Source: Antedon mediterranea
Lineage: Eukaryota > Echinodermata > Crinoidea > Comatulida > Antedonidae
Assembly (NCBI RefSeq): GCF_964355755.1
Contig: NC_092679.1
Coordinates: forward strand, 9,302,001-9,366,000
Direction: 5' to 3'
Length of the DNA: 64,000 nucleotides
The number at the start of each line of letters is the position of its first letter. Positions within the stretch are counted from its first letter, which is position 1. The position numbers and the translations under genes are program-made. Below the pieces are notes generated by a model. It did not search any database, was not told the origin of the DNA, and worked only from the letters and a program-made list of their open reading frames with translations. This document shows, piece by piece, positions 9,985-24,100 of this stretch.

Positions 9985-12900
9985 CGAAAATCACAAAATG
10001 GTCTAAAACGTCTCTAAATGCGATTTGAAGCTTTTCTGTACACTTTGATGTTTTTATGTTAACAACTTTTTTCGAAAATCACAAAATGGTCTAAAATGTC
10101 TCCAAATGCGATTTGAAGCTATTCTAAGCACTTTGATGTTTTTATGTTACCAAGTTTTTTCGAAAATCACAAAATGGTCTAAAACGTCTCCAATAGCGAT
10201 TTTAAGCTATTCTGTACACTTTGATGTTTTTATGTTAACAAGTTTTTCGAAAATCACAAAATGGTCTAAAACGTCTCCAAATGCGATTTTAAGCTATTCT
10301 AAGCACTTTGGTGTTTTTATGTTAACAAGTTTTTTTGAAAATCACAAAATGGTCTAAAACGTCTCTAAATGCGATTTGAAGCTTTTCTGTACACTTTGAT
10401 GTCTTTATGTTAACAACTTTTTTCGAAAATCACAAAATGGTCTAAAATGTCTCCAAATGCGATTTGAAGCTATTCTAAGCACTTTGGTGTTTTTATGGAA
10501 ACAATTTTTTTCGAAAATCACAAAATGGTCTAAAACGTCTCCAATAGCGATTTGAAGCTTTTCTGTACACTTTGGTGTTTTTATGTTAACAAGTTTTTTC
10601 GAAAATCACAAAATGGTCTAAAACGTCTCCAAATGCGATTTGAAGCTAATCTGTACACTTTGATGTTTTTATGTTAACAAGTTTTTTCGAAAATCACAAA
10701 ATGGTCTAAAACGTTTCCAAATGCGATTTGAAGCTTTTCTTTACACTTTGGTGTTTTTATGTTAACAAGTTTTTTCGAAAATCACAAAATGGTCTAAAAC
10801 GTCTCCAAATGCGATTTGAAGCTATTCTGTACACTTTGATGTTTTTATGTTAACAAGTTTTTTCGAAGATCACAAAATGGTCTAAAACGTCTACAAATGC
10901 AATTTGAAGCTATTCTAAGCACTTTTGTGTTTTTATGTTAACAAGTTTTTTCGAAAATCACAAAATGGTCTAAAACGTCTGCAAATGCGATTTTAAACTA
11001 TTCTTAGCACATGGGTGTTTTTATTTAAACAAATTTTTTCGAAACTCACAAAATGGTCTAAAACGTCTCCAAATGCGATTTGAAGCTATTTTAAGCACTT
11101 TGGTGTTTTTGTGTTAACAAGTTTTTCGAAATGCTCAAAATGGTCTAAAACGTTTTTAAACACGATATTAAGCTATTTTGTGCTCTTTGGTGTTTTTTTG
11201 TGAAAAGTTTTAGCAAAATGCTCAAAATGGTCTAAAACGATTTCTAATGTGATTTTAAGCACTTTGATGTTTTTATGTTAACTAGTTTTTTCGAAAATCA
11301 CAAAATGGTCTAAAACGTTTCCAAATGCGATTTGAAGCTATTTTAAGCACTTAAGTGCTTTTGTGTAACCAAGTTTTTTTGAAAATCACAAAAGGGTCTA
11401 AAATGTCTCCAAATGTGATTTGAAGCTATTTTAAGCACTTTGGTGTTTTTGTGTTAACAAGTTTTTCGGAAATCACCAAATTGTCTAAAACGTCTCCAAA
11501 TGCGATTTGAAGCTATTCTGTACACTTTGATGTTTTTATGTTAACAAGTTTTTTAGAAAATCACAAAATGGTCTAAAACATCTCCAAATGCGATTTAAAG
11601 CTATTTTAAGCACTTTGGTGTTTTTATGTTAACAAGTTTTTTCGAAAATCACAAAATGGTCTAAAACGTCTCCAAATGCGATTTGAAGCTATTTTAAGCA
11701 CTTTGGTGTTTTTGTGTTAACAAGTTTTTCGAAATGCTCAAAATGGTCTAAAACGTTTCCAAATGCGATTTGAAGCTATTCTGTACACTTTGATGTTTTG
11801 TGTGAAAATTTTCTGTCGAAATGCTCAAAATGGTCAAAAACGTTTTTAAATACGATATTAAGCTACTTTGTGCTCTTTGATGTTTTTGTGTGAAATGTTT
11901 TATCGAAATGCTCAAAATGGTCTAAAACGGTTTCTAATGTGATTTCAAGCACTTTGATGTTTTTGTGTAACCAAGTTTTTCGAAAATCACAAAATTGTCT
12001 AAAACGTCTCCAAATGCGATTTGAAGCTATTCTGTACTCTTTGATGTTTTTATGTTAACAAGTTTTTCGAAAATCACAAAATGGTCTAAAACGTCTCCAA
12101 ATGCGATTTTAAGCTATTCTAAGCACTTTGGTGTTTTTATGTTAACAAGTTTTTTTGAAATCACAAAATGGTCTAAAACGTCTCTAAATGAGATTTGAAG
12201 CTTTTCTGTACATTTTGATGTTTTTATGTTAACAAGTTTTTTCGAAAATCACAAAATGGTCTAAAATGTCTCCAAATGCGATTTGAAGCTATTCTAAGCA
12301 CTTTGGTGTTTTTATGGAAACAATTTTTTTCGAAAATCACAAAATGGTCTAAAACGTCTCCAAATGTGATTTGAAGCTATTCTGTACACTTTGATGTTTT
12401 TATGTTAGCAAGTTTTTTCGAAAATCACAAAATGGTCTAAAACGTCTACAAATGCGATTTGAAGCTAATCTGTACACTTTGATGTTTTTATGTTAACAAG
12501 TTTTTTCGAAAATCACAAAAGGGTCTAAAATGTCTGTAAATGCTATTTGAAGCTATTTAAAGCACTTTGGTGTTTTTAGGTTAACAAGTTTTTTCGAAAA
12601 TCACAAAAGGGTCTAAAATGTCTGTAAATGCGATTTGAAGCTATTTAAAGCACTTTTGTGTTTTTATGTTAACAAGTTTTTTCGAAAATCACAAAATGGT
12701 CTAAAACGTCTCCAAATGCGATTTGAAGCTATTTTAAGCACTTTGGTGTTTTTGTGTTAACAAGTTTTTCGAAAATCACAAAATGGTCTAAAACGTTTCC
12801 AAATGCGATTTGAAGCTATTCTGTACACTTTGATGTTTTGTGTGAAAATTTTCTTTCGAAATGCTCAAAATGGTCAAAAACGTTTTTAAATACGATATTA

Positions 12901-13107
12901 AGCTACTTTGTGCTCTTTGATGTTTTTGTGTGAAATGTTTTATCGAAATGCTCAAAATGGTCTAAAACGGTTTCTAATGTGATTTCAAGCACTTTGATGT
13001 TTTTGTGTAACCAAGTTTTTCGAAAATCACAAAATTGTCTAAAACGTCTCCAAATGCGATTTGAAGCTATTCTGTACACTTTGATGTTTTTATGTTAACA
13101 AGTTTTT
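9985..13107 (+). repeat. 3123-bp higher-order repeat, copy 2
   Basis: Landmarks recur exactly 3123 bp after copy 1: the CGAAACTCAC monomer at 11040 (7917 in copy 1), the 16-bp palindrome at 11345 (8222), and the divergent-cassette marker GATATTAAGC at 11854 and 12894 (8731 and 9771). By eye I found no base difference from copy 3, whereas copy 1 differs at six sites. Copies 2 and 3 are therefore probably the more recent duplication pair. Nothing in it looks like a gene. Confidence 0.93.
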
Positions 13108-16100
13108 CGAAAATCACAAAATGGTCTAAAACGTCTCTAAATGCGATTTGAAGCTTTTCTGTACACTTTGATGTTTTTATGTTAACAACTTTTTTCGAAA
13201 ATCACAAAATGGTCTAAAATGTCTCCAAATGCGATTTGAAGCTATTCTAAGCACTTTGATGTTTTTATGTTACCAAGTTTTTTCGAAAATCACAAAATGG
13301 TCTAAAACGTCTCCAATAGCGATTTTAAGCTATTCTGTACACTTTGATGTTTTTATGTTAACAAGTTTTTCGAAAATCACAAAATGGTCTAAAACGTCTC
13401 CAAATGCGATTTTAAGCTATTCTAAGCACTTTGGTGTTTTTATGTTAACAAGTTTTTTTGAAAATCACAAAATGGTCTAAAACGTCTCTAAATGCGATTT
13501 GAAGCTTTTCTGTACACTTTGATGTCTTTATGTTAACAACTTTTTTCGAAAATCACAAAATGGTCTAAAATGTCTCCAAATGCGATTTGAAGCTATTCTA
13601 AGCACTTTGGTGTTTTTATGGAAACAATTTTTTTCGAAAATCACAAAATGGTCTAAAACGTCTCCAATAGCGATTTGAAGCTTTTCTGTACACTTTGGTG
13701 TTTTTATGTTAACAAGTTTTTTCGAAAATCACAAAATGGTCTAAAACGTCTCCAAATGCGATTTGAAGCTAATCTGTACACTTTGATGTTTTTATGTTAA
13801 CAAGTTTTTTCGAAAATCACAAAATGGTCTAAAACGTTTCCAAATGCGATTTGAAGCTTTTCTTTACACTTTGGTGTTTTTATGTTAACAAGTTTTTTCG
13901 AAAATCACAAAATGGTCTAAAACGTCTCCAAATGCGATTTGAAGCTATTCTGTACACTTTGATGTTTTTATGTTAACAAGTTTTTTCGAAGATCACAAAA
14001 TGGTCTAAAACGTCTACAAATGCAATTTGAAGCTATTCTAAGCACTTTTGTGTTTTTATGTTAACAAGTTTTTTCGAAAATCACAAAATGGTCTAAAACG
14101 TCTGCAAATGCGATTTTAAACTATTCTTAGCACATGGGTGTTTTTATTTAAACAAATTTTTTCGAAACTCACAAAATGGTCTAAAACGTCTCCAAATGCG
14201 ATTTGAAGCTATTTTAAGCACTTTGGTGTTTTTGTGTTAACAAGTTTTTCGAAATGCTCAAAATGGTCTAAAACGTTTTTAAACACGATATTAAGCTATT
14301 TTGTGCTCTTTGGTGTTTTTTTGTGAAAAGTTTTAGCAAAATGCTCAAAATGGTCTAAAACGATTTCTAATGTGATTTTAAGCACTTTGATGTTTTTATG
14401 TTAACTAGTTTTTTCGAAAATCACAAAATGGTCTAAAACGTTTCCAAATGCGATTTGAAGCTATTTTAAGCACTTAAGTGCTTTTGTGTAACCAAGTTTT
14501 TTTGAAAATCACAAAAGGGTCTAAAATGTCTCCAAATGTGATTTGAAGCTATTTTAAGCACTTTGGTGTTTTTGTGTTAACAAGTTTTTCGGAAATCACC
14601 AAATTGTCTAAAACGTCTCCAAATGCGATTTGAAGCTATTCTGTACACTTTGATGTTTTTATGTTAACAAGTTTTTTAGAAAATCACAAAATGGTCTAAA
14701 ACATCTCCAAATGCGATTTAAAGCTATTTTAAGCACTTTGGTGTTTTTATGTTAACAAGTTTTTTCGAAAATCACAAAATGGTCTAAAACGTCTCCAAAT
14801 GCGATTTGAAGCTATTTTAAGCACTTTGGTGTTTTTGTGTTAACAAGTTTTTCGAAATGCTCAAAATGGTCTAAAACGTTTCCAAATGCGATTTGAAGCT
14901 ATTCTGTACACTTTGATGTTTTGTGTGAAAATTTTCTGTCGAAATGCTCAAAATGGTCAAAAACGTTTTTAAATACGATATTAAGCTACTTTGTGCTCTT
15001 TGATGTTTTTGTGTGAAATGTTTTATCGAAATGCTCAAAATGGTCTAAAACGGTTTCTAATGTGATTTCAAGCACTTTGATGTTTTTGTGTAACCAAGTT
15101 TTTCGAAAATCACAAAATTGTCTAAAACGTCTCCAAATGCGATTTGAAGCTATTCTGTACTCTTTGATGTTTTTATGTTAACAAGTTTTTCGAAAATCAC
15201 AAAATGGTCTAAAACGTCTCCAAATGCGATTTTAAGCTATTCTAAGCACTTTGGTGTTTTTATGTTAACAAGTTTTTTTGAAATCACAAAATGGTCTAAA
15301 ACGTCTCTAAATGAGATTTGAAGCTTTTCTGTACATTTTGATGTTTTTATGTTAACAAGTTTTTTCGAAAATCACAAAATGGTCTAAAATGTCTCCAAAT
15401 GCGATTTGAAGCTATTCTAAGCACTTTGGTGTTTTTATGGAAACAATTTTTTTCGAAAATCACAAAATGGTCTAAAACGTCTCCAAATGTGATTTGAAGC
15501 TATTCTGTACACTTTGATGTTTTTATGTTAGCAAGTTTTTTCGAAAATCACAAAATGGTCTAAAACGTCTACAAATGCGATTTGAAGCTAATCTGTACAC
15601 TTTGATGTTTTTATGTTAACAAGTTTTTTCGAAAATCACAAAAGGGTCTAAAATGTCTGTAAATGCTATTTGAAGCTATTTAAAGCACTTTGGTGTTTTT
15701 AGGTTAACAAGTTTTTTCGAAAATCACAAAAGGGTCTAAAATGTCTGTAAATGCGATTTGAAGCTATTTAAAGCACTTTTGTGTTTTTATGTTAACAAGT
15801 TTTTTCGAAAATCACAAAATGGTCTAAAACGTCTCCAAATGCGATTTGAAGCTATTTTAAGCACTTTGGTGTTTTTGTGTTAACAAGTTTTTCGAAAATC
15901 ACAAAATGGTCTAAAACGTTTCCAAATGCGATTTGAAGCTATTCTGTACACTTTGATGTTTTGTGTGAAAATTTTCTTTCGAAATGCTCAAAATGGTCAA
16001 AAACGTTTTTAAATACGATATTAAGCTACTTTGTGCTCTTTGATGTTTTTGTGTGAAATGTTTTATCGAAATGCTCAAAATGGTCTAAAACGGTTTCTAA

Positions 16101-16230
16101 TGTGATTTCAAGCACTTTGATGTTTTTGTGTAACCAAGTTTTTCGAAAATCACAAAATTGTCTAAAACGTCTCCAAATGCGATTTGAAGCTATTCTGTAC
16201 ACTTTGATGTTTTTATGTTAACAAGTTTTT
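13108..16230 (+). repeat. 3123-bp higher-order repeat, copy 3
   Basis: This copy is again offset by exactly 3123 bp: CGAAACTCAC monomer at 14163, palindrome at 14468, cassette markers at 14977 and 16017. The register ends at about 16231, where an extra 87-bp monomer with CTCCAAATGCG precedes the CTCTAAATGCG monomer that would have begun a fourth copy. After that the order changes to that of the 16.4-18.9 kb segment. Confidence 0.92.
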
Positions 16231-18955
16231 CGAAAATCACAAAATGGTCTAAAACGTCTCCAAATGCGATTTGAAGCTATTCTGTACACTTTGATGTTTT
16301 TATGTTAACAAGTTTTTCGAAAATCACAAAATGGTCTAAAACGTCTCTAAATGCGATTTGAAGCTTTTCTGTACACTTTGATGTTTTTATGTTAACAACT
16401 TTTTTCGAAAATCACAAAATGGTCTAAAACGTCTACAAATGCGATTTGAAGCTATTCTAAGCACTTTTGTGTTTTTATGTTAACAAGTTTTTTCGAAAAT
16501 AACAAAATGGTCTAAAACGTCTGCAAATGCGATTTGAAGCTATTTTAAGCACTTTGGTGTTTTTGTGTTAACAAGTTTTTCGAAATGCTCAAAATGGTCT
16601 AAAACGTTTCCAAATGCGATTTGAAGCTATTCTGTACACTTTGATGTTTTGTGTGAAAATTTTCTGTCGAAATGCTCAAAATGGTCAAAAACGTTTTTAA
16701 ATACGATATTAAGCTACTTTGTGCTCTTTGATGTTTTTGTGTGAAATGTTTTATCGAAATGCTCAAAATGGTTTAAAACGGTTTCTAATGTGATTTCAAG
16801 CACTTTGATGTTTTTGTGTAACCAAGTTTTTCGAAAATCACAAAATTGTCTAAAACGTCTCCAAATGCGATTTGAAGCTATTCTGTACACTTTGGTGTTT
16901 TTATGTTAACAAGTTTTTTCGAAAATCACAAAATGGTCTAAAACGTCTCCAAATGCGATTTAAAGCTATTTTAAGCACTTTTGTGTTTTTGTGTTAACAA
17001 GTTTTTCGAAAATCACAAAATGGTCTAAAACGTTTCCAAATGCGATTTGAAGCTATTCTGTACACTTTGATGTTTTGTGTGAAAATTTTCTTTCGAAATG
17101 CTCAAAATGGTCAAAAAAGTTTTTAAATACGATATTAAGCTACTTTGTGCTCTTTGATGTTTTTGTGTGAAATGTTTTATCGAAATGCTCAAAATGGTCT
17201 AAAACGGTTTCTAATGTGATTTCAAGCACTTTGATGTTTTTGTGTAACCAAGTTTTTCGAAAATCACAAAATTGTCTAAAACGTCTCCAAATGCGATTTG
17301 AAGCTATTCTGTACACTTTGATGTTTTTATGTTAACAAGTTTTTCGAAAATCACAAAATGGTCTAAAACGTCTCCAAATGCGATTTGAAGCTATTCTGTA
17401 CACTTTGATGTTTTTATGTTAACAAGTTTTTCGAAAATCACAAAATGGTCTAAAACGTCTCTAAATGCGATTTGAAGCTTTTCTGTACACTTTGATGTTT
17501 TTATGTTAACAACTTTTTTCGAAAATCACAAAATGGTCTAAAATGTCTCCAAATGCGATTTGAAGCTATTCTAAGCACTTTGATGTTTTTATGTTACCAA
17601 GTTTTTTCGAAAATCACAAAATGGTCTAAAATGTCTCCAATAGCGATTTTAAGCTATTCTGTACACTTTGATGTTTTTATGTTAACAAGTTTTTCGAAAA
17701 TCACAAAATGGTCTAAAACGTCTCCAAATGCGATTTTAAGCTATTCTAAGCACTTTGGTGTTTTTATGTTAACAAGTTTTTTTGAAAATCACAAAATGGT
17801 CTAAAACGTCTCTAAATGCGATTTGAAGCTTTTCTGTACACTTTGATGTTTTTATGTTAACAACTTTTTTCGAAAATCACAAAATGGTCTAAAATGTCTC
17901 CAAATGCGATTTGAAGCTATTCTAAGCACTTTGGTGTTTTTATGGAAACAATTTTTTTCGAAAATCACAAAATGGTCTAAAACGTCTCCAATAGCGATTT
18001 GAAGCTTTTCTGTACACTTTGGTGTTTTTATGTTAACAAGTTTTTTCGAAAATCACAAAATGGTCTAAAACGTCTCCAAATGCGATTTGAAGCTAATCTG
18101 TACACTTTGATGTTTTTATGTTAACAAGTTTTTTCGAAGATCACAAAATGGTCTAAAACGTCTACAAATGCAATTTGAAGCTATTCTAAGCACTTTTGTG
18201 TTTTTATGTTAACAAGTTTTTTCGAAAATCACAAAATGGTCTAAAACGTCTGCAAATGCGATTTTAAACTATTCTTAGCACATTGGTGTTTTTATTTAAA
18301 CAAATTTTTTCGAAACTCACAAAATGGTCTAAAACGTCTCCAAATGCGATTTGAAGCTATTTTAAGCACTTTGGTGTTTTTGTGTTAACAAGTTTTTCGA
18401 AATGCTCAAAATGGTCTAAAACGTTTTTAAACACGATATTAAGCTATTTTGTGCTCTTTGGTGTTTTTTTGTGAAAAGTTTTAGCAAAATGCTCAAAATG
18501 GTCTAAAACGATTTCTAATGTGATTTTAAGCACTTTGATGTTTTTATGTTAACTAGTTTTTTCGAAAATCACAAAATGGTCTAAAACGTCTCCAAATGCG
18601 ATTTGAAGCTATTTTAAGCACTTAAGTGCTTTTGTGTAACCAAGTTTTTTTGAAAATCACAAAAGGGTCTAAAATGTCTCCAAATGTGATTTGAAGCTAT
18701 TTTAAGCACTTTGGTGTTTTTGTGTTAACAAGTTTTTCGGAAATCACAAAATTGTCTAAAACGTCTCCAAATGCGATTTGAAGCTATTCTGTACACTTTG
18801 ATGTTTTTATGTTAACAAGTTTTTTAGAAAATCACAAAATGGTCTAAAACATCTCCAAATGCGATTTAAAGCTATTTTAAGCACTTTGGTGTTTTTATGT
18901 TAACAAGTTTTTTCGAAAATCACAAAATGGTCTAAAACGTCTCCAAATGCGATTT
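15960..18955 (+). repeat. Segment duplicated at about 42.0-45.0 kb (offset 26058 bp)
   Basis: Several private markers recur at exactly 26058 bp: CGAAAATAACAAAATGG (AACAAAA at 16501 and 42559), TCAAAAAAGTTTTT (17111 and 43169), the CGAAACTCAC monomer (18311 and 44369), the palindrome (18616 and 44674), and cassettes 16705/42763 and 17131/43189. The match ends at about 18.96 kb, where this copy turns to CTTTTCTGTACAC while the other keeps the longer unit. Ends are approximate. Confidence 0.85.
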
Positions 18956-21117
18956 GAAGCTTTTCTGTACACTTTGGTGTTTTTATGGAAACAATTTTTT
19001 TCGAAAATCACAAAATGGTCTAAAATGTCTCCAAATGCGATTTGAAGCTATTCTAAGCACTTTGATGTTTTTATGTTAACAAGTTTTTTCGAAAATCACA
19101 AAATGGTCTAAAACGTCTCCAATAGCGATTTTAAGCTATTCTGTACACTTTGATGTTTTTATGTTAACAACTTTTTTCGAAAATCACAAAATGGTCTAAA
19201 ATGTCTCCAAATGCGATTTGAAGCTATTCTAAGCACTTTGGTGTTTTTATGGAAACAATTTTTTTCGAAAATCACAAAATGGTCTAAAACGTCTCCAATA
19301 GCAATTTGAAGCTTTTCTTTACACTTTGGTGTTTTTATGTTAACAAGTTTTTTCGAAAATCACAAAATGATCTAAAACGTCTCCAAATGCGATTTGAAGC
19401 TATTCTGTACACTTTGATGTTTTTATGTTAACAAGTTTTTTCGAAAATCACAAAATGTTCTAAAACGTCTACAAATGCAATTTGAAGCTATTCTAAGCAC
19501 TTTTGTGTTTTTATGTTAACAAGTTTTTTCGAAAATCACAAAATGGTCTAAAACGTCTGCAAATGCGATTTGAAATTATTCTTAGCACATTGGTGTTTTT
19601 ATTTAAACAAATTTTTTCGAAACTCACAAAATGGTCTAAAACGTCTCCAAATGCGATTTGAAGCTATTTTAAGCACTTTGGTGTTTTTGTGTTAACAAGT
19701 TTTTCGAAATGCTCAAAATGGTCTAAAACGTTTTTAAACACGATATTAAGCTATTTTGTGCTCTTTGGTGTTTTTTTGTGAAAAGTTTTAGCAAAATGCT
19801 CAAAATGGTCTAAAACGATTTCTAATGTGATTTTAAGCACTTTGATGTTTTTATGTTAACTAGTTTTTTCGAAAATCACAAAATGGTCTAAAACGTCTCC
19901 AAATGCGATTTGAAGCTATTTTAAGCACTTAGGTGCTTTTGTGTAACCAAGTTTTTTTGAAAATCACAAAAGGGTCTAAAATGTCTCCAAATGTGATTTG
20001 AAGCTATTTTAAGCACTTTGGTGTTTTTGTGTTAACAAGTTTTTCGGAAATCACAAAATTGTCTAAAACGTCTCCAAATGCGATTTGAAGCTATTCTGTA
20101 CACTTTGATGTTTTTATGTTAACAAGTTTTTTAGAAAATCACAAAATGGTCTAAAACATCTCCAAATGCGATTTAAAGCTATTTTAAGCACTTTGGTGTT
20201 TTTATGTTAACAAGTTTTTTCGAAAATCACAAAATGGTCTAAAACGTCTCCAAATGCGATTTGAAGCTATTTTAAGCACTTGGGTGTTTTTGTGTTAACA
20301 AGTTTTTCGAAATGCTCAAAATGGTCTAAAACGTTTCCAAATGCGATTTGAAGCTATTCTGTACACTTTGATGTTTTGTGTGAAAATTTTCTGTCGAAAT
20401 GCTCAAAATGGTCAAAAACGTTTTTAAAAACGATATTAAGCTACTTTGTGCTCTTTGATGTTTTTGTGTGAAATGTTTTATCGAAATGCTCAAAATGGTC
20501 TAAAACGGTTTCTAATGTGATTTCAAGCACTTTGATGTTTTTGTGTAACCAAGTTTTTCGAAAATCACAAAATTGTCTAAAACGTCTCCAAATGCGATTT
20601 GAAGCTATTCTGTACTCTTTGATGTTTTTATGTTAACAAGTTTTTCGAAAATCACAAAATGGTCTAAAACGTCTCCAAATGCGATTTTAAGCTATTCTAA
20701 GCACTTTGGTGTTTTTATGTTAACAAGTTTTTTTGAAATCACAAAATGGTCTAAAATGTCTCTAAATGAGATTTGAAGCTTTTCTGTACATTTTGATGTT
20801 TTTATGTTAACAAGTTTTTTCGAAAATCACAAAATGGTCTAAAATGTCTCCAAATGCGATTTGAAGCTATTCTAAGCACTTTGGTGTTTTTATGGAAACA
20901 ATTTTTTTCGAAAATCACAAAATGGTCTAAAACGTCTCCAAATGTGATTTGAAGCTATTCTGTACACTTTGATGTTTTTATGTTAGCAAGTTTTTTCGAA
21001 AATTACAAAATTGTCTAAAACGTCTACAAATGCGATTTGAAGCTAATCTGTACACTTTGATGTTTTTATGTTAACAAGTTTTTTCGAAAATCACAAAAGG
21101 GTCTAAAATGTCTCCAA
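17553..21117 (+). repeat. 3565-bp unit present here, absent from the duplicate copy
   Basis: From 17553 to 21118 the same monomer order starts again after 3565 bp. Inside it the landmark monomers lie at 18311 and 19618 (only 1307 bp apart), with the next at 21876. Upstream of this unit the copy downstream in the window is offset by 26058 bp, and after it by 22493 bp. The difference is 3565 bp, so this unit was either gained here or lost in the downstream copy. Its middle (18.96-19.4 kb) is a run of shuffled monomers. Confidence 0.82.
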
Positions 21118-24100
21118 ATGCGATTTGAAGCTATTCTAAGCACTTTGATGTTTTTATGTTACCAAGTTTTTTCGAAAATCACAAAATGGTCTAAAACGTC
21201 TCCAATAGCGATTTTAAGCTATTCTGTACACTTTGATGTTTTTATGTTAACAAGTTTTTCGAAAATCACAAAATGGTCTAAAACGTCTCCAAATGCGATT
21301 TTAAGCTATTCTAAGCACTTTGGTGTTTTTATGTTAACAAGTTTTTTTGAAAATCACAAAATGGTCTAAAACGTCTCTAAATGCGATTTGAAGCTTTTCT
21401 GTACAATTTGATGTTTTTATGTTAACAACTTTTTTCGAAAATCACAAAATGGTCTAAAATGTCTCCAAATGCGATTTGAAGCTATTCTAAGCACTTTGGT
21501 GTTTTTATGGAAACAATTTTTTTCGAAAATCACAAAATGGTCTAAAACGTCTCCAATAGCGATTTGAAGCTTTTCTGTACACTTTGGTGTTTTTATGTTA
21601 ACAAGTTTTTTCGAAAATCACAAAATGGTCTAAAACGTCTCCAAATGCGATTTGAAGCTAATCTGTACACTTTGATGTTTTTATGTTAACAAGTTTTTTC
21701 GAAGATCACAAAATGGTCTAAAACGTCTACAAATGCAATTTGAAGCTATTCTAAGCACTTTTGTGTTTTTATGTTAACAAGTTTTTTCGAAAATCACAAA
21801 ATGGTCTAAAACGTCTGCAAATGCGATTTTAAACTATTCTTAGCACATTGGTGTTTTTATTTAAACAAATTTTTTCGAAACTCACAAAATGGTCTAAAAC
21901 GTCTCCAAATGCGATTTGAAGCTATTTTAAGCACTTTGGTGTTTTTGTGTTAACAAGTTTTTCGAAATGCTCAAAATGGTCTAAAACGTTTTTAAACACG
22001 ATATTAAGCTATTTTGTGCTCTTTGGTGTTTTTTTGTGAAAAGTTTTAGCAAAATGCTCAAAATGGTCTAAAACGATTTCTAATGTGATTTTAAGCACTT
22101 TGATGTTTTTATGTTAACTAGTTTTTTCGAAAATCACAAAATGGTCTAAAACGTCTCCAAATGCGATTTGAAGCTATTTTAAGCACTTAAGTGCTTTTGT
22201 GTAACCAAGTTTTTTTTAAAATCACAAAAGGGTCTAAAATGTCTCCAAATGTGATTTGAAGCTATTTTAAGCACTTTGGTGTTTTTGTGTTAACAAGTTT
22301 TTCGGAAATCACAAAATTGTCTAAAACGTCTCCAAATGCGATTTGAAGCTATTCTGTACACTTTGATGTTTTTATGTTAACAAGTTTTTTAGAAAATCAC
22401 AAAATGGTCTAAAACATCTCCAAATGCGATTTAAAGCTATTTTAAGCACTTTGGTGTTTTTATGTTAACAAGTTTTTTCGAAAATCACAAAATGGTCTAA
22501 AACGTCTCCAAATGCGATTTGAAGCTATTTTAAGCACTTTGGTGTTTTTGTGTTAACAAGTTTTTCGAAATGCTCAAAATGGTCTAAAACGTTTCCAAAT
22601 GCGATTTGAAGCTATTCTGTACACTTTGATGTTTTGTGTGAAAATTTTCTGTCGAAATGCTCAAAATGGTCAAAAACGTTTTTAAATACGATATTAAGCT
22701 ACTTTGTGCTCTTTGATGTTTTTGTGTGAAATGTTTTATCGAAATGCTCAAAATGGTCTAAAACGGTTTCTAATGTGATTTCAAGCACTTTGATGTTTTT
22801 GTGTAACCAAGTTTTTCGAAAATCACAAAATTGTCTAAAACGTCTCCAAATGCGATTTGAAGCTATTCTGTACTCTTTGATGTTTTTATGTTAACAAGTT
22901 TTTCGAAAATCACAAAATGGTCTAAAACGTCTCCAAATGCGATTTTAAGCTATTCTAAGCACTTTGGTGTTTTTATGTTAACAAGTTTTTTTGAAATCAC
23001 AAAATGGTCTAAAACGTCTCTAAATGAGATTTGAAGCTTTTCTGTACATTTTGATGTTTTTATGTTAACAAGTTTTTTCGAAAATCACAAAATGGTCTAA
23101 AATGTCTCCAAATGCGATTTGAAGCTATTCTATACACTTTGATATTTTTATGTTAGCAAGTTTTTTCGAAAATCACAAAATGGTCTAAAACGTCTACAAA
23201 TGCGATTTGAAGCTAATCTGTACACTTTGATGTTTTTATGTTAACAAGTTTTTTCGAAAATCACAAAAGGGTCTAAAATGTCTGTAAATGCGATTTGAAG
23301 CTATTTAAAGCACTTTGGTGTTTTTAGGTTAACAAGTTTTTTCGAAAATCACAAAAGGGTCTAAAATGTCTGTAAATGCGATTTGAAGCTATTTAAAGCA
23401 CTTTGGTGTTTTTAGGTTAACAAGTTTTTTCGAAAATCACAAAATGGTCTAAAACGTCTACAAATGCGATTTGAAGCTATTCTAAGCACTTTTGTGTTTT
23501 TATGTTAACAAGTTTTTTCGAAAATCACAAAATGGTCTAAAATGTCTCCAAATGCGATTTGAAGCTATTCTAAGCACTTTGGTGTTTTTATGGAAACAAT
23601 TTTTTTCGAAAATCACAAAATGGTCTAAAACGTCTCCAAATGTGATTTGAAGCTATTCTGTACACTTTGATGTTTTTATGTTAGCAAGTTTTTTCGAAAA
23701 TCACAAAATGGTCTAAAACGTCTACAAATGCGATTTGTAGCTAATCTGTACACTTTGATGTTTTTATGTTAACAAGTTTTTTCGAAAATCACAAAAGGGT
23801 CTAAAATGTCTGTAAATGCGATTTGAAGCTATTTAAAGCACTTTGGTGTTTTTAGATTAACAAGTTTTTTCGAAAATCACAAAATGGTCTAAAACGTCTA
23901 CAAATGCGATTTGAAGCTATTCTAAGCACTTTTGTGTTTTTATGTTAACAAGTTTTTTCGAAAATCACAAAATGGTCTAAAACGTCTCCAAATGCGATTT
24001 GAAGCTATTTTAAGCACTTTGGTGTTTTTGTGTTAACAAGTTTTTCGAAAATCACAAAATGGTCTAAAACGTTTCCAAATGCGATTTGAAGCTATTCTGT

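Noticed and set aside
6862-16230. Assembly collapse or false duplication as the explanation of the three 3123-bp units
   Set aside because: Copy 1 differs from copies 2 and 3 at six sites I could find, so at least two units are distinct. Copies 2 and 3 cannot be told apart by eye, so an artefact there is not excluded.
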